DNA of 64,000 nucleotides from Pedobacter schmidteae. GTDB lineage: Bacteria > Bacteroidota > Bacteroidia > Sphingobacteriales > Sphingobacteriaceae. The position numbers and the translations under genes were made by a program. Below, piece after piece: positions 46,151 through 56,087 of the stretch. The DNA lies in assembly GCF_900564155.1 (NCBI RefSeq), contig NZ_LS999839.1, positions 521,097 to 585,096 of the forward strand, read 5' to 3'. The notes below the pieces were generated by a model that saw nothing but the letters and a program-made list of their open reading frames with translations, searched no databases and had not been told where the DNA came from. How positions within the stretch are numbered: the first letter of the stretch is position 1; each line of letters opens with the position of its first letter.

Positions 46151-48370
46151 ATGAACAAACAACTTTCGAAAGAGGATATCAGGAAGTATAATTTAAGGAT
46201 ATGGAAGCTATTAGCCACTGGGATCGTATTGTTTTCGCTGTTCATAATAGCTATCGGCTTTGGCGTATTTGGAACGCTTCCCTCTTTCAGAGATATAGAA
46301 CATCCCAAAAGTAATCAGGCCTCAGAAATCCTTTCTGACGAAGATAAAGTGCTGGGCACTTATTTTATACAAAACCGGTCTAATATCAGCTACCAGGAAA
46401 TTTCGCCCAATGTGATCAATGCCCTTATCGCTACCGAAGATGTCCGGTTCAAAGAACATTCGGGAATTGACTTCAAACGAACCTTTACCATATTTTTATA
46501 TGCTATTATAGGGAAAAAACAAGGCGGTAGTACCATTACCCAACAGCTGGCATTAAACCTCTTCTCTGAGGAAGGGCGGCAAAAGAATTTTATTAAACGT
46601 ATTCTGCAAAAATTCCAGGAATGGGTAATTGCAGTAAAATTAGAACGAAATTATACCAAAGAAGAAATTCTTGTGATGTATCTGAATACCGTTGATTTTG
46701 GCAATCAGGCTTACGGTATCAAGTCAGCTGCAAGGGTTTATTTCAATACAACTCCCGACAAATTAACTGTTGGACAATCTGCTACCTTAATCGGTATCCT
46801 CAAAGGCATCAGCCGATACTCTCCTACCCGGAACCCCGAACGCTCACTGGCCCGGAGAAATACAATTATGGGCCTGATGGTAAAGGCCGACCTTTTGAGC
46901 CAGCAAGAGTTGGATACAGAAAAAGAGAAACCACTGGGTCTCAAATTTAGTGCTGCAACGGTAAACGATGGCATAGCACCTTATTTCAGAGCAGTGTTAA
47001 AAAGCGATATCAAAAGAATTTTCCAGGAACGTTCTATCCTAAACAATGGCGTGCCTTATGATCTGGACAGAGATGGTCTTAAAATCTACACCACCCTAAA
47101 TTACGATATGCAGATTTATGCCGAAGAGGCACAGAAAGAGGCCATGAAAATTTTACAGGCCTCCTTTGACAAAAGCTGGAAGGGTAGAAATCCTTTTAAG
47201 GGCAAAGAACTGCAAATAGATCAGGGTATCAAAAGATCAGATCGCTACAAGGCCCTTCAAATGGAAGGAAAATCTGAAGAAGAGATCCAAAAAGATTTCA
47301 ACACACCTACCAGGCTCAACATTTTTACCTGGCGCGGAAACATAGATACCTTGATGAAACCCGTCGATTCAGTAAAATACTACAAAATGTTACTCAGAAA
47401 TGCTATGATGGCTATGGATCCTCAAACCGGATTTGTGAAAGCATGGGTTGGGGGGATCAATTATGAGCATTTTAAGTACGACCAGGTAAAAATGGGAACA
47501 AGACAGGTTGGTTCAACAGCCAAACCATTTACCTATGCTGTGGCTATTGAAAATGGATATTCCCCCTGCTACAGCGTGTTAAATGAACCCGTAACCATTG
47601 AAGTTCCGGGAAGCCAACCATGGACACCCAGATCATCAGGAACCGTACCAGGTTACTTAACACTACAAAAAGCACTTGCCCTTTCGCAAAACTATATTGC
47701 AGCCTATTTAATGAAACAGGTAGGCCCAACTGCAGTGGCTACACTGGCTAAAAAAATGGGTATTACATCCGATGTGCCAGCTTATCCATCTATTGCCCTG
47801 GGCTCATTTGACGCTTCCGTGTATGATATGGTGGGTGCATACAGTGTTTTTGCCAATAAGGGAGTATGGACAAAACCTACTTACATTGTACGAATCGAAG
47901 ATCGTAACGGTGTGGTACTTTATAGCGAAAAGCCGATTCCAAAGCCTGCGATGAACGAAGAAGTGGCCTATGTAATGACCCGCATGTTAAGAGGTGTAGT
48001 TACCAATGGTACAGGCTGGCGGCTAGCGGGCAAATTTGGTGTGAAAGCGGCGATTGGTGGTAAAACCGGAACCACACAGAACAACTCCGATGGCTGGTTT
48101 ATGGGCATCAGCCCTCAGCTTGTTGCAGGAGTATGGACAGGTTGCGAAGACCGTGCCTTCCATTTCATCAGTACAGCTCAGGGTGATGGTGCAACTACCG
48201 CTCTTCCTATTTTCGCAGGTTTTATGAAGCGCGTTTATGCCAATCCGAAGCTAAAAATTAAACAGACTGATTTTGACCCTCCTAAAAATGGAGTATCAAT
48301 TACCTACGACTGCAACCAATATCAGCAACAGGAACAAAAAACAGAATTAGACGAAAAATTGGGCTTTTAA
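46151..48370 (+). CDS. Class A penicillin-binding protein 1A (glycosyltransferase/transpeptidase)
   Basis: A bifunctional peptidoglycan synthase of 739 aa: short cytoplasmic tail, one membrane helix (about 18-42), a GT51 domain with the catalytic Glu in ATEDVRFKEHSG (Glu96) and GGSTITQQLALNLF, and a transpeptidase domain with GSTAKPF (Ser455, Lys458), LSQN and GGKTGTT. The start ATG lies 1 nt after sprE, so the two genes are co-transcribed, linking the T9SS lipoprotein to cell-wall growth by location. Confidence 0.95.
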   Translation: MNKQLSKEDIRKYNLRIWKLLATGIVLFSLFIIAIGFGVFGTLPSFRDIEHPKSNQASEILSDEDKVLGTYFIQNRSNISYQEISPNVINALIATEDVRFKEHSGIDFKRTFTIFLYAIIGKKQGGSTITQQLALNLFSEEGRQKNFIKRILQKFQEWVIAVKLERNYTKEEILVMYLNTVDFGNQAYGIKSAARVYFNTTPDKLTVGQSATLIGILKGISRYSPTRNPERSLARRNTIMGLMVKADLLSQQELDTEKEKPLGLKFSAATVNDGIAPYFRAVLKSDIKRIFQERSILNNGVPYDLDRDGLKIYTTLNYDMQIYAEEAQKEAMKILQASFDKSWKGRNPFKGKELQIDQGIKRSDRYKALQMEGKSEEEIQKDFNTPTRLNIFTWRGNIDTLMKPVDSVKYYKMLLRNAMMAMDPQTGFVKAWVGGINYEHFKYDQVKMGTRQVGSTAKPFTYAVAIENGYSPCYSVLNEPVTIEVPGSQPWTPRSSGTVPGYLTLQKALALSQNYIAAYLMKQVGPTAVATLAKKMGITSDVPAYPSIALGSFDASVYDMVGAYSVFANKGVWTKPTYIVRIEDRNGVVLYSEKPIPKPAMNEEVAYVMTRMLRGVVTNGTGWRLAGKFGVKAAIGGKTGTTQNNSDGWFMGISPQLVAGVWTGCEDRAFHFISTAQGDGATTALPIFAGFMKRVYANPKLKIKQTDFDPPKNGVSITYDCNQYQQQEQKTELDEKLGF

Positions 48371-48388
48371 GCCCCCATATCTTATCCC

Positions 48389-50194
48389 ATGAGTGCTTTC
48401 GATTATAAAAAGGCCCTGACAGACATTCCGCATAAGCCTGGCGTATACCAGTATTGGGATCTGGAAGACACGCTGATTTATATCGGTAAAGCCAAAGATT
48501 TAAGGAACCGCGTTGGCTCTTACTTCAATAAGGATAACCAGATGAATGGAAAAACCAGGGTGCTGGTGTCCAAAATCCGGAAAATAACCTTCACCATTGT
48601 TGATACCGAAATTGATGCCTGGCTGCTGGAAAACAGCCTCATTAAAAAACATCAGCCCAGGTACAACATCATGCTGAAAGATGATAAGACTTACCCCTGG
48701 ATCATCATCAAAAAGGAGCCCTTTCCGCGGGTGTTCTGGACCAGAAAAATGGTCAAAGACGGATCTACCTATTTTGGTCCCTATGCCTCGGTAGGAATGA
48801 TGCATACCATTCTGGATTTAATTAAAGAAACCTATCCCCTGCGTACGTGCAACCTCCCCCTTAGCCCTAAAAATATTGAAGACGGTAAGTTTAAGGTTTG
48901 CCTGGAATACCAGATTGGCAACTGCAAAGGCCCATGTCAGGCTTATCAGACAACGACAGATTACGATTCCAACATAGAGGAAATTAAAGACATCCTGAAT
49001 GGAAAAATCGGGAATGTCATCAGAGAAGTAAAGCAGGTAATTAAGACTGCCGTAGCGGAGCTGAACTTTGAATACGCGCATCAATATCAACGCAAGTTGC
49101 TGGTTCTGGAAAAATATCAGAGCAAGTCAACCGTCGTGAATAGCGCCATTACCAATATCGATGTGGTGAGTATTGCTTCCGACGAGCGCTATGCCTTTGT
49201 CAATTACCTAAAGGTAATGAACGGCAGCATCATTCAAACCCAAACCATTGAGATCAAAAAACGCCTGGACGAAACCGACGAAGAACTGCTAACCATTGCC
49301 ATCACAGAGTTCCGTACCCGGTTCAACAGTACTTCAAAAGAAATCATTGTACCTTTTGACATTGTCCTTGTAGATGAAAACCTCAAACTGACGGTACCTA
49401 AACTGGGCGAAAAGAAAAAATTACTGGAGCTTTCTCAAAAAAATGTACTTTTCTTTAAAAAAGAGAAGCTCAATCAATACGAAAAGCTTAATCCTGATTT
49501 GCGTACAGACCGGATCCTTACCCAAATGCAAAAAGACCTGGGCCTTACCAAATTGCCAAAGCATATCGAGTGTTTTGACAATTCCAATTTCCAGGGTGCT
49601 TATCCGGTTTCCGCTATTGTGGTTTTCAAAGACGCCAAGCCTTCAAAAAAAGATTACAGGCATTTCAATGTGAAGACGGTTGAAGGGCCAAATGATTTCG
49701 CGACTATGGAGGAGGCTGTTTACAGGCGATATAAACGCATGCTTGAAGAAGAGACCCCATTACCCCAGGTGATCATTATTGACGGCGGTAAGGGCCAGCT
49801 TTCGTCGGCCATGAGCAGCTTAAAAAGGCTGGGTATTGACAAGCGCGTCACCGTGATCGGGATAGCCAAAAGACTGGAAGAGTTATTTTTCCCGGGCGAT
49901 CCTTACCCACTGTATCTCGATAAAAAATCAGAGACCCTAAAAGTCATCCAGCAGCTGCGTGACGAGGCCCACCGTTTTGGCATTACCTTTCACCGCAAAA
50001 AACGGGATAAGGGCACCCTTAAAACCGAGCTTGAACAAATTCCCGGCATCGGGAAAACCACCGCCGACAAGTTATTACAGCAATTTAAATCGGTAAAAAA
50101 GATCAAAGAAGCAAAAGAAGCAGAATTACAAAAGACACTGAATAAAGGGCAACTCAAAGCCTTACAAGATTATTTTATTAAGGGCGAATTGTAA
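48389..50194 (+). CDS. uvrC: Excinuclease ABC subunit C
   Basis: The nuclease subunit of nucleotide excision repair, 601 aa. The GIY-YIG domain begins PHKPGVYQYWD with LIYIGKAKDLRNRVGSYF. The UvrBC-binding UVR-like segment is around AELNFEYAHQYQRKL. The RNase H-like C-terminal nuclease follows (CFDNSNFQGAYPVSAIVVFK; IIDGGKGQLSSA), and helix-hairpin-helix repeats close the protein (IPGIGKTTADKLLQQF). It lies 18 nt after the penicillin-binding protein gene on the same strand, and ends before a repeat and a strong terminator. Confidence 0.97.
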   Translation: MSAFDYKKALTDIPHKPGVYQYWDLEDTLIYIGKAKDLRNRVGSYFNKDNQMNGKTRVLVSKIRKITFTIVDTEIDAWLLENSLIKKHQPRYNIMLKDDKTYPWIIIKKEPFPRVFWTRKMVKDGSTYFGPYASVGMMHTILDLIKETYPLRTCNLPLSPKNIEDGKFKVCLEYQIGNCKGPCQAYQTTTDYDSNIEEIKDILNGKIGNVIREVKQVIKTAVAELNFEYAHQYQRKLLVLEKYQSKSTVVNSAITNIDVVSIASDERYAFVNYLKVMNGSIIQTQTIEIKKRLDETDEELLTIAITEFRTRFNSTSKEIIVPFDIVLVDENLKLTVPKLGEKKKLLELSQKNVLFFKKEKLNQYEKLNPDLRTDRILTQMQKDLGLTKLPKHIECFDNSNFQGAYPVSAIVVFKDAKPSKKDYRHFNVKTVEGPNDFATMEEAVYRRYKRMLEEETPLPQVIIIDGGKGQLSSAMSSLKRLGIDKRVTVIGIAKRLEELFFPGDPYPLYLDKKSETLKVIQQLRDEAHRFGITFHRKKRDKGTLKTELEQIPGIGKTTADKLLQQFKSVKKIKEAKEAELQKTLNKGQLKALQDYFIKGEL

Positions 50195-50212
50195 GTCTTA
50201 GATTAATACGGT

Positions 50213-50298
50213 CGTCATCCTGAATTTATTTCAGGATCTCACAGTTGTTATTTTTACGTCTTTCTCTTCCGAAATCCTGAAATAAATTTAGGATGACG
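50213..50298. repeat. Dispersed palindromic repeat, copy 2
   Basis: An 86-bp imperfect palindrome. The left end CGTCATCCTGAATTTATTTC is mirrored by GAAATAAATTTAGGATGACG at the right end. It is related to the copy at 34270-34353 (same CGTCAT ends and ATTTATTTCAG core). It lies between uvrC and the convergent gldN, and the outer inverted repeat would form a long stem-loop in either transcript. Confidence 0.8.
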
Positions 50299-50300
50299 AG

Positions 50301-50346
50301 AAACGAAAAAGAGCGAGAAATCATGATTTCTCGCTCTTTTTCGTTT
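50301..50346. terminator. 46-bp perfect palindrome, bidirectional terminator
   Basis: A perfect inverted repeat: left arm AAACGAAAAAGAGCGAGAAA plus TCA, right arm its exact complement, with no loop spacer. The A-rich and T-rich ends allow termination of both uvrC (plus) and the gldKLMN operon (minus). It directly adjoins the dispersed repeat. Confidence 0.9.
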
Positions 50347-50365
50347 CCTGATCCGGAGTTTTAAA

Positions 50366-51319
50366 TTAATACTCCCACAAACTTTGCTCGTAATCAGATA
50401 TTGATTTTTTGATCCTTTCCGATTCGTACAATTTCCGGGTATCTTTAGGATCTGTCTGTCCTAAAATATCCACAATGTTTTTATTCGCTGGATTGGTTTC
50501 TTTTACCACGTAACTTGCAAAAAGACGTCTCACAAAGAAATCATCAAAAGTAAGCTGCGAAGCATCATTGAGCGGATTTACCAGTCGTTGTTTGCTTAAC
50601 AGTTCCCTGGCATCATCATAATAAATCCAGAATACCGGTTGCCAATTGCCTTCTACCAGTTTCATTGGCGCAAGGCCAATAATCCGCGGCTCAAAAATAG
50701 ATCGTTTCACATCCAGAATCCAATCTTCCTTAATTCTGAACTTCAGGAATTCATCAGAACGTAATCTTCTCAGTTTAGGTTCTGCAATTTTCCCCGTTAC
50801 CGAATCCGCTACCCCTTCTGAAACGCCTCTTGCACTTTCCAAAGCCTGCCTGGCAGTCAATGCAATTCTAAAGGAGTCATTATCTTCCAGGATTTTCCCA
50901 GCAGTTGTATCTTTCGGTGAATACACCGTCAGTTCTTCATTAGAAACCGCCTCCAGCAAAATGTCTATCAGTTTCGCATTTTCAGCTTTTAATACAGAAT
51001 TGATGGTATCTCTTAAATCAATTTCGCGCCATATCCGTTTTGCATAGTATACATCTTCCTCCCTAACGTCAGCATATGGAACCATAACATTACTGTCTAC
51101 ATCCATGCGCACAGAATACCCATCTTTTGGCGGGGTCTTTATCTTAACATTAGCCTTCTTAGCCGGCTCCACAGGAGGTGTAACAACAGGTGCAGTTACC
51201 GCTGGGGCTACTGCCGCCGGCTTTGCAGCGGGTTTAGCAGCCGTTCTCTTGTTCCGTTGTGCAAATGTAGCCGAGCACAAAAGCAGAAGTATTACTGTGT
51301 ACAAAACCTTTTTCATCAT
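50366..51319 (-). CDS. gldN: Type IX secretion system protein GldN (PorN)
   Basis: A 317-aa periplasmic T9SS protein that interacts with GldK at the outer membrane. Signal peptide MMKKVLYTVILLLLCSATFAQ, then a long Ala/Pro-rich low-complexity segment (about 25-60) and the conserved body with DVREEDVYYAKRIWREIDLR, IKEDWILDVKRSIFEPRIIG, and FDDFFVRRLFASYVVKETN. It is the last gene of gldKLMN, 5 nt after gldM, and ends at a strong terminator. Confidence 0.95.
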   Translation of the reverse strand: MMKKVLYTVILLLLCSATFAQRNKRTAAKPAAKPAAVAPAVTAPVVTPPVEPAKKANVKIKTPPKDGYSVRMDVDSNVMVPYADVREEDVYYAKRIWREIDLRDTINSVLKAENAKLIDILLEAVSNEELTVYSPKDTTAGKILEDNDSFRIALTARQALESARGVSEGVADSVTGKIAEPKLRRLRSDEFLKFRIKEDWILDVKRSIFEPRIIGLAPMKLVEGNWQPVFWIYYDDARELLSKQRLVNPLNDASQLTFDDFFVRRLFASYVVKETNPANKNIVDILGQTDPKDTRKLYESERIKKSISDYEQSLWEY

Positions 51320-51324
51320 CTCTT

Positions 51325-52866
51325 CTATTTAGCTATAAATGTAATCCCGTCCAAGTTCTTTTGTCTGCCATCGGGACCTTCGCAAATGATATCTTTAAAT
51401 ATCACTGTGGCTCCTGGCTTCAAAGAATTCAGTGCACCTTTTATCTGTCCGCCAAAACCGCCACCATTGTTTGCAATAGTAACCGCATCAGAGCGCGGAT
51501 TGATAAAGGTTGCCGAGAATCTTATCACTTTAAATTTCACATCAAATACAAAGTCATCCAGCTGGGTATCAATGGCACCTGCGCCTTCAATCCATTCCAA
51601 AGGAACATTTCCACCAGATTTCCCTTTCACATTAGCTCTTGGTGTAGGCAGTGCCTTTACCCTAAACTGCTGCGCACCCAGGTTTAATGTTTTACCTCCG
51701 TTACTAGCCGAAACATTAATGCTCAATGTTTTGCCAACCTGATCGCCACCAACAAGCACTGAATATTGTCCGCTACCCGACTTCTTAATTGATCCACCTG
51801 AAATGCTTGCATTTACGCTTTCCAATGGGAAACCAGCTGCAGAAACCGAGAAAGGATTCGGAATACCTGCATAGATTACATTCATTTTATCAGGAGAAAC
51901 CGTTGCCGAAGGCTTGGCTACCTGATAGCTTTGTTCTGCTGTAGAATATTCTTTTACTGTTCCGTCCGTTTGTTTCACACGGATCACACCTTTCCATTTA
52001 AACATCCCCACACTTCCGGTTCCACCGGTATAAGTACCTTTACCATCTTTAATGGCCAATGCATTACCATTAACTGTAATGGAAGGTGTAGATCTTGAAT
52101 CACTAGCTGTTAAAAACACCTGTGCAGTATACGGCTGTCCTTGTATCACATAAGATGAAGGCGCTACGGCAACCGCATCAAACTGATCCAGATTTACCAA
52201 AGCCTTATCCATATTGCCAAACAATTTCTTTACGATTTCAGCCTCTGCATTTTTTACGTCCGACTGAATTTTACTTAAAATGGTATTGGCAGCAGTTAAA
52301 GGAGTCCCCTCACCAAAGTTAATGTCAACCCATTCTTTTTTACCATTTACGGCTTTCACCGCATCTTTAGCTTCTAAAGAAAAGGTTACACCAGCACGGT
52401 CTTTCTCGTCCAGTAAAGCAATCAGCTGATCGCGGGTCTCATTAATTTTAGCTTTGAGTTTAAAGCCTTCCTTTTGATTGATCATGATACCTTGAGCGAT
52501 ATCCATGTTTTCCCTCAATTTAATGTCGCCAGTCTCTTCATTAATTCCTTCTCCAGCATTCAAAAACTTATCTTTTAACTGTTGAACATAATTGTTCAGA
52601 TCATCAGCCAGCGCCTTTGCCTTATTGGCTTTTTCCCAGATTGGTTGTGCCCTAACTGGCTCATCTTTTAACTTTGTGTTTTGAAATGATGAAAATAATT
52701 GGTCAATGCTAGTATTTACGTTGGTTTTAGAAGAAACCAAACTGTCGTTTATATTTTTAAAAGCATTTAGTATAGTATCTGATACGTTTAAGGCAAGCAT
52801 AGCTAACAATACCAAATACATGATATTGATCATCTTCTGCCTCGTTGTCTCTTTTCCTCCGGCCAT
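51325..52866 (-). CDS. gldM: Type IX secretion system motor protein GldM (PorM)
   Basis: A 513-aa inner-membrane anchored protein of the proton-driven T9SS motor. It has the N-terminal helix MINIMYLVLLAMLALNVSD, a large periplasmic region with extended domains (GLPNPFSVSAAGFP-like repeats, here AGIPNPFSVSAAGFPLESVN), and the conserved tail FINPRSDAVTIANNGGGFGG. The N-terminal helix pairs with GldL in the complex. Located between gldL and gldN. Confidence 0.95.
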   Translation of the reverse strand: MAGGKETTRQKMINIMYLVLLAMLALNVSDTILNAFKNINDSLVSSKTNVNTSIDQLFSSFQNTKLKDEPVRAQPIWEKANKAKALADDLNNYVQQLKDKFLNAGEGINEETGDIKLRENMDIAQGIMINQKEGFKLKAKINETRDQLIALLDEKDRAGVTFSLEAKDAVKAVNGKKEWVDINFGEGTPLTAANTILSKIQSDVKNAEAEIVKKLFGNMDKALVNLDQFDAVAVAPSSYVIQGQPYTAQVFLTASDSRSTPSITVNGNALAIKDGKGTYTGGTGSVGMFKWKGVIRVKQTDGTVKEYSTAEQSYQVAKPSATVSPDKMNVIYAGIPNPFSVSAAGFPLESVNASISGGSIKKSGSGQYSVLVGGDQVGKTLSINVSASNGGKTLNLGAQQFRVKALPTPRANVKGKSGGNVPLEWIEGAGAIDTQLDDFVFDVKFKVIRFSATFINPRSDAVTIANNGGGFGGQIKGALNSLKPGATVIFKDIICEGPDGRQKNLDGITFIAK

Positions 52867-52912
52867 TTTTAATTAGGTCTGTTTGGTTAAATAATAACTA
52901 ATTGATTGCTAA

Positions 52913-53725
52913 TTATACACGTGGCTGATTCATCGCAGATAGCATGTTGCCGTAGATGGCATTTAAAGAAGATAGGTTTTTAGCGAGTTTACCAACTTCA
53001 TCTTTAAATTGTTTTGAGTCTTCCATCGACTCATTAAAATTATTCATCGTTAAGGATAAGTTCTGATAAAACTTATTCATTGATTTAAGGTGTGCACTCG
53101 AATCCTGCAATTCTAATTCGTAAACGGCATTTAATGCCGAAAGGTTCTTGGCCAATGCATTTACCTGATCGTGATAAGCTGCAGCTCCGGTATTGCTTTG
53201 TCCCATTTCAACCAATTGGCTGGTAGCTTTTTCAAAAGCACCGCTCAAGGCATCAAAACTTGCAGAAGCAGTTTTTACTTTACCTGTAAATTCGGAAGTG
53301 GCAGAAGAAGCATCCGCAACATTCGAAATCGCGGCTACTTTATCGCCAAAAGTACGTAAACCTGAACCCAGGCTTTCAATCAGTTCAGGTCCAATTTTAG
53401 CATCAACCAACATTTTGTCTAACGCAGCAGTCGAAGAAAAAGCTGCAGGAGCGGCAACTACAGGTCTGGCCGATGCTTTAGGCAACTCGCCGTCAAAATC
53501 AGCACTCAGCTCTGGATATACACGTTCCCATGGCAATTCCTGCTCTGGTTGTCTAAAACCTGTTAAAAAGAACAAACAAGCTTCAACACCTAAACCTATA
53601 CCAATCGCATAGTTACCCAAGGCGCCTCCAATGTGTAATATCTTAAACAGTGCACCCAAAATTACAATACTGGCACCCCAGGATATTGCAACATGTAACC
53701 AATCGAATTTCTTTTTTGCTGCCAT
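52913..53725 (-). CDS. gldL: Type IX secretion system motor protein GldL (PorL)
   Basis: A 270-aa inner-membrane protein with two membrane helices (LHVAISWGASIVILGALFKI and GNYAIGIGLGVEACLFFLTGF) followed by a long cytoplasmic coiled-coil domain. The glutamate in GLGVEACLFFL of the second helix is the residue linked to proton flow in the GldLM motor. It lies 37 nt after gldK and 46 nt before gldM. Confidence 0.95.
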   Translation of the reverse strand: MAAKKKFDWLHVAISWGASIVILGALFKILHIGGALGNYAIGIGLGVEACLFFLTGFRQPEQELPWERVYPELSADFDGELPKASARPVVAAPAAFSSTAALDKMLVDAKIGPELIESLGSGLRTFGDKVAAISNVADASSATSEFTGKVKTASASFDALSGAFEKATSQLVEMGQSNTGAAAYHDQVNALAKNLSALNAVYELELQDSSAHLKSMNKFYQNLSLTMNNFNESMEDSKQFKDEVGKLAKNLSSLNAIYGNMLSAMNQPRV

Positions 53726-53762
53726 TTTCTTCGTTAATAAGGATTTTGATTATTTTTTGTTT

Positions 53763-55130
53763 TTAGTTTCTATACGTGATATCAGTACCAGGATATGCAG
53801 AAACACACCTGAAACCAATATATGACCTGGCCTGGTCCTGGTACTCATAAGTACCAACAGAGTTCTGAAGGAAGAAGCCGATATCCTTCCACGATCCACC
53901 TCTTACCACTTTACGTTTCAGGTATTTACTGTCTCCCGTTTTGGCTACGTAAGTAAAGTTAGGGTTAAAATCAAGCAACATAGGTGAGGCCGACTGGTTA
54001 TAAGCAGTGATGGTCCACTCTGCTACGTTTCCGGCCATGTTGTACAAGCCGTAATCGTTAGGAAAATAAGATTTTACATTTACGGTATACAGTCCGCCGT
54101 CATCAGAATAGTTTCCACGACCAACTTTAAAGTTGGCTTGCATACATCCTTTTGTATTGCGCACATATGGACCACCCCATGGATATTTTGTTTTTACATT
54201 ACCCCCTCTGGCCGCATATTCAAACTGCGCATCACTTGGCAGCTGATATTCAGGTCTCGAGTTTGCAGGCAGTTTTCTTGCCGATGCAACAGACTGGTAA
54301 AAACGTGTACGCCAAACACAGAATGCACTAGCTTGTTCCCAAGTAACACCCACTACCGGATAATCGTCATAAGAAGGATGGTTAAAATAAGTCTTCACCA
54401 TCGGATCATTCTGCGAATAGGAATAATCTACCTTCCATACTAAAGTATCCGGATAAACAGGTACAGATGGATGATGATTCGGGTTTGAAGGATCGGGATT
54501 GTCGGTATAGGTGATGATAAAGTCCTGCCTTTTTTTAGACGGGTCTTTTCTGCCTTCAACAGCCAGATCAGAACTTACATAGCTATAAGCATATTTCAGT
54601 TTCCTGATATCGATTTCGTTTTTGCCTGGCAAGGCATCAGCACCGCTATAATACATGTCGGTTAGCTTACTACCCATTCCACCATTTTTATTGCTCCATA
54701 ACAATGACCCGTTTCCAACTTTTTTCCAGTTAATGTACCTGTTGGCGCCTAAAGCAGCCCCACCACCGGGACCGGTTGGCGCAGGTAAATAAAATGCCGG
54801 AGCAGCTGACGGGCCCAGCATAGTTACAGCAACAGAATCTCTTACCCAAGCTACAAACTGTCTGTATTCAGCATTGGTGATTTCGGTTTGGTCCATAAAA
54901 AAGGCACTAAACGAAGTCATCCTACTTGGAGAGCTCTCAGAGTTGTTGATATCCTCATCAGACATCCCAATCAAAGTCCTGCCGGGCGGTATATACACCA
55001 TGCCCAAAGGAATTTTGTTGTTCCTGAATTTTCTATTATAAACTCCCACCAATTCTCCCTGTCCTCCTTTTCCACAACTAGAAAATAACGCAGCGATAAT
55101 AATAAAAGTAACGAAGTATAAGTTTCTCAT
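53763..55130 (-). CDS. gldK: Gliding/T9SS lipoprotein GldK (PorK), sulfatase-modifying-factor fold
   Basis: An outer-membrane lipoprotein of about 455 aa that forms rings with GldN. The start is the ATG of MRNLYFVTF; the frame is open 18 codons upstream. The lipobox is LFSSCGKGG. The body has the formylglycine-generating-enzyme-like fold (MVYIPPGRTLIGMSDED; YPVVGVTWEQASAFCVWRTR; YNMAGNVAEWTITAY; VVRGGSWKDIGFF) but is a structural subunit in T9SS. A -7-like TATATTTG lies upstream. Confidence 0.94.
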   Translation of the reverse strand: MRNLYFVTFIIIAALFSSCGKGGQGELVGVYNRKFRNNKIPLGMVYIPPGRTLIGMSDEDINNSESSPSRMTSFSAFFMDQTEITNAEYRQFVAWVRDSVAVTMLGPSAAPAFYLPAPTGPGGGAALGANRYINWKKVGNGSLLWSNKNGGMGSKLTDMYYSGADALPGKNEIDIRKLKYAYSYVSSDLAVEGRKDPSKKRQDFIITYTDNPDPSNPNHHPSVPVYPDTLVWKVDYSYSQNDPMVKTYFNHPSYDDYPVVGVTWEQASAFCVWRTRFYQSVASARKLPANSRPEYQLPSDAQFEYAARGGNVKTKYPWGGPYVRNTKGCMQANFKVGRGNYSDDGGLYTVNVKSYFPNDYGLYNMAGNVAEWTITAYNQSASPMLLDFNPNFTYVAKTGDSKYLKRKVVRGGSWKDIGFFLQNSVGTYEYQDQARSYIGFRCVSAYPGTDITYRN

Positions 55131-55248
55131 ATTAGCGTTAAGCAATTTTATAACAATTTTATCAATAATGATTGATATAAACAATTATTAAGTCATAAAA
55201 ATGTGACCTAATGTTAAAAAAAAGCGCATTATGCTATTTTTAACGTCA

Positions 55249-55256
55249 CAAATATA
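55249..55256 (-). promoter_or_regulatory. Candidate gldKLMN operon -7 element
   Basis: The minus strand reads TATATTTG, matching TAnnTTTG, 118 nt upstream of the gldK ATG, so the mRNA would have a long A/T-rich leader. No clear -33 TTTG. Confidence 0.45.
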
Positions 55257-55297
55257 ACGTATTGGAAACTTATTAAACTAGAAATAAAAACAAAATA

Positions 55298-56068
55298 TTA
55301 TTTATTCGATTTCTTTATATAATTCTCAATTGCCATGATCATTGAAGGAGCCTCTGGCGAAGGGGCTGCTATATCCACAATCAATCCGGCATCTTTAACA
55401 GCTTTATGCGTATTTACCCCAAAGGCAGCAATACGTGTGTTGTTCTGTTTAAAGTCAGGAAAATTGGTATACAATGATTGTATACTTGATGGGCTAAAGA
55501 AAGCGATAATATCATAAAAAACCTCTGCCAGATCAGAAAGATCTGATACTACTGTTCTAAACAATACAGCAGGGGTAAAATCGTAACCATTTTTTTGCAG
55601 GAAATTCATCGTATCCTCTGTGGCTACGTCAGAGCAAGGATAAAGGAATTTCTCATCGGCATGTTTTTTCAACACCTCAGCCAAATCGGCGGCTGTTTGT
55701 TTGCCAAAAAAGATTTTCCGTTTTCGGTATTGGATATATTTCTGCAGGTACAATGCTGTAGATTCCGAAATACAAAAGTATTTCAGATCTGCCGGCACAT
55801 CGTATCTCATTTCTTCACAAATCCTAAAAAAATGATCAACTGCATTTCTGCTTGTAAAAACTACGGCTGTAAAATCACTTAAAGTAATTTTATCTTTTCT
55901 AAAATCTCTGGCCGGGACACCTTCAACATGAATAAATGATCTAAAATCAATCTTAAGGTTGTACTTCTTAGCCAAATCAAAATAAGGAGACTTTTCTGTT
56001 TCCGGTTTTGGTAAGGTTACCAATATACTTTTAACCTTACGTAACCTATCTTCTGTCTTTTCTTGCAT
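55298..56068 (-). CDS. hemD: Uroporphyrinogen-III synthase
   Basis: A 256-aa enzyme of tetrapyrrole biosynthesis that cyclises and inverts ring D of hydroxymethylbilane. Family features are weak at sequence level but present: ILVTLPKPETEKSPYFDLAK, VVFTSRNAVDHFFRICE, FLYPCSDVATEDTMNFLQKN, and IIAFFSPSSIQSLYTNFPDF. No further hem genes are adjacent. It is preceded 19 nt upstream by a DUF4271 protein gene, a pair often seen in Bacteroidota. Confidence 0.88.
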   Translation of the reverse strand: MQEKTEDRLRKVKSILVTLPKPETEKSPYFDLAKKYNLKIDFRSFIHVEGVPARDFRKDKITLSDFTAVVFTSRNAVDHFFRICEEMRYDVPADLKYFCISESTALYLQKYIQYRKRKIFFGKQTAADLAEVLKKHADEKFLYPCSDVATEDTMNFLQKNGYDFTPAVLFRTVVSDLSDLAEVFYDIIAFFSPSSIQSLYTNFPDFKQNNTRIAAFGVNTHKAVKDAGLIVDIAAPSPEAPSMIMAIENYIKKSNK

Positions 56069-56087
56069 TTTTACCTAATTACCGCTT

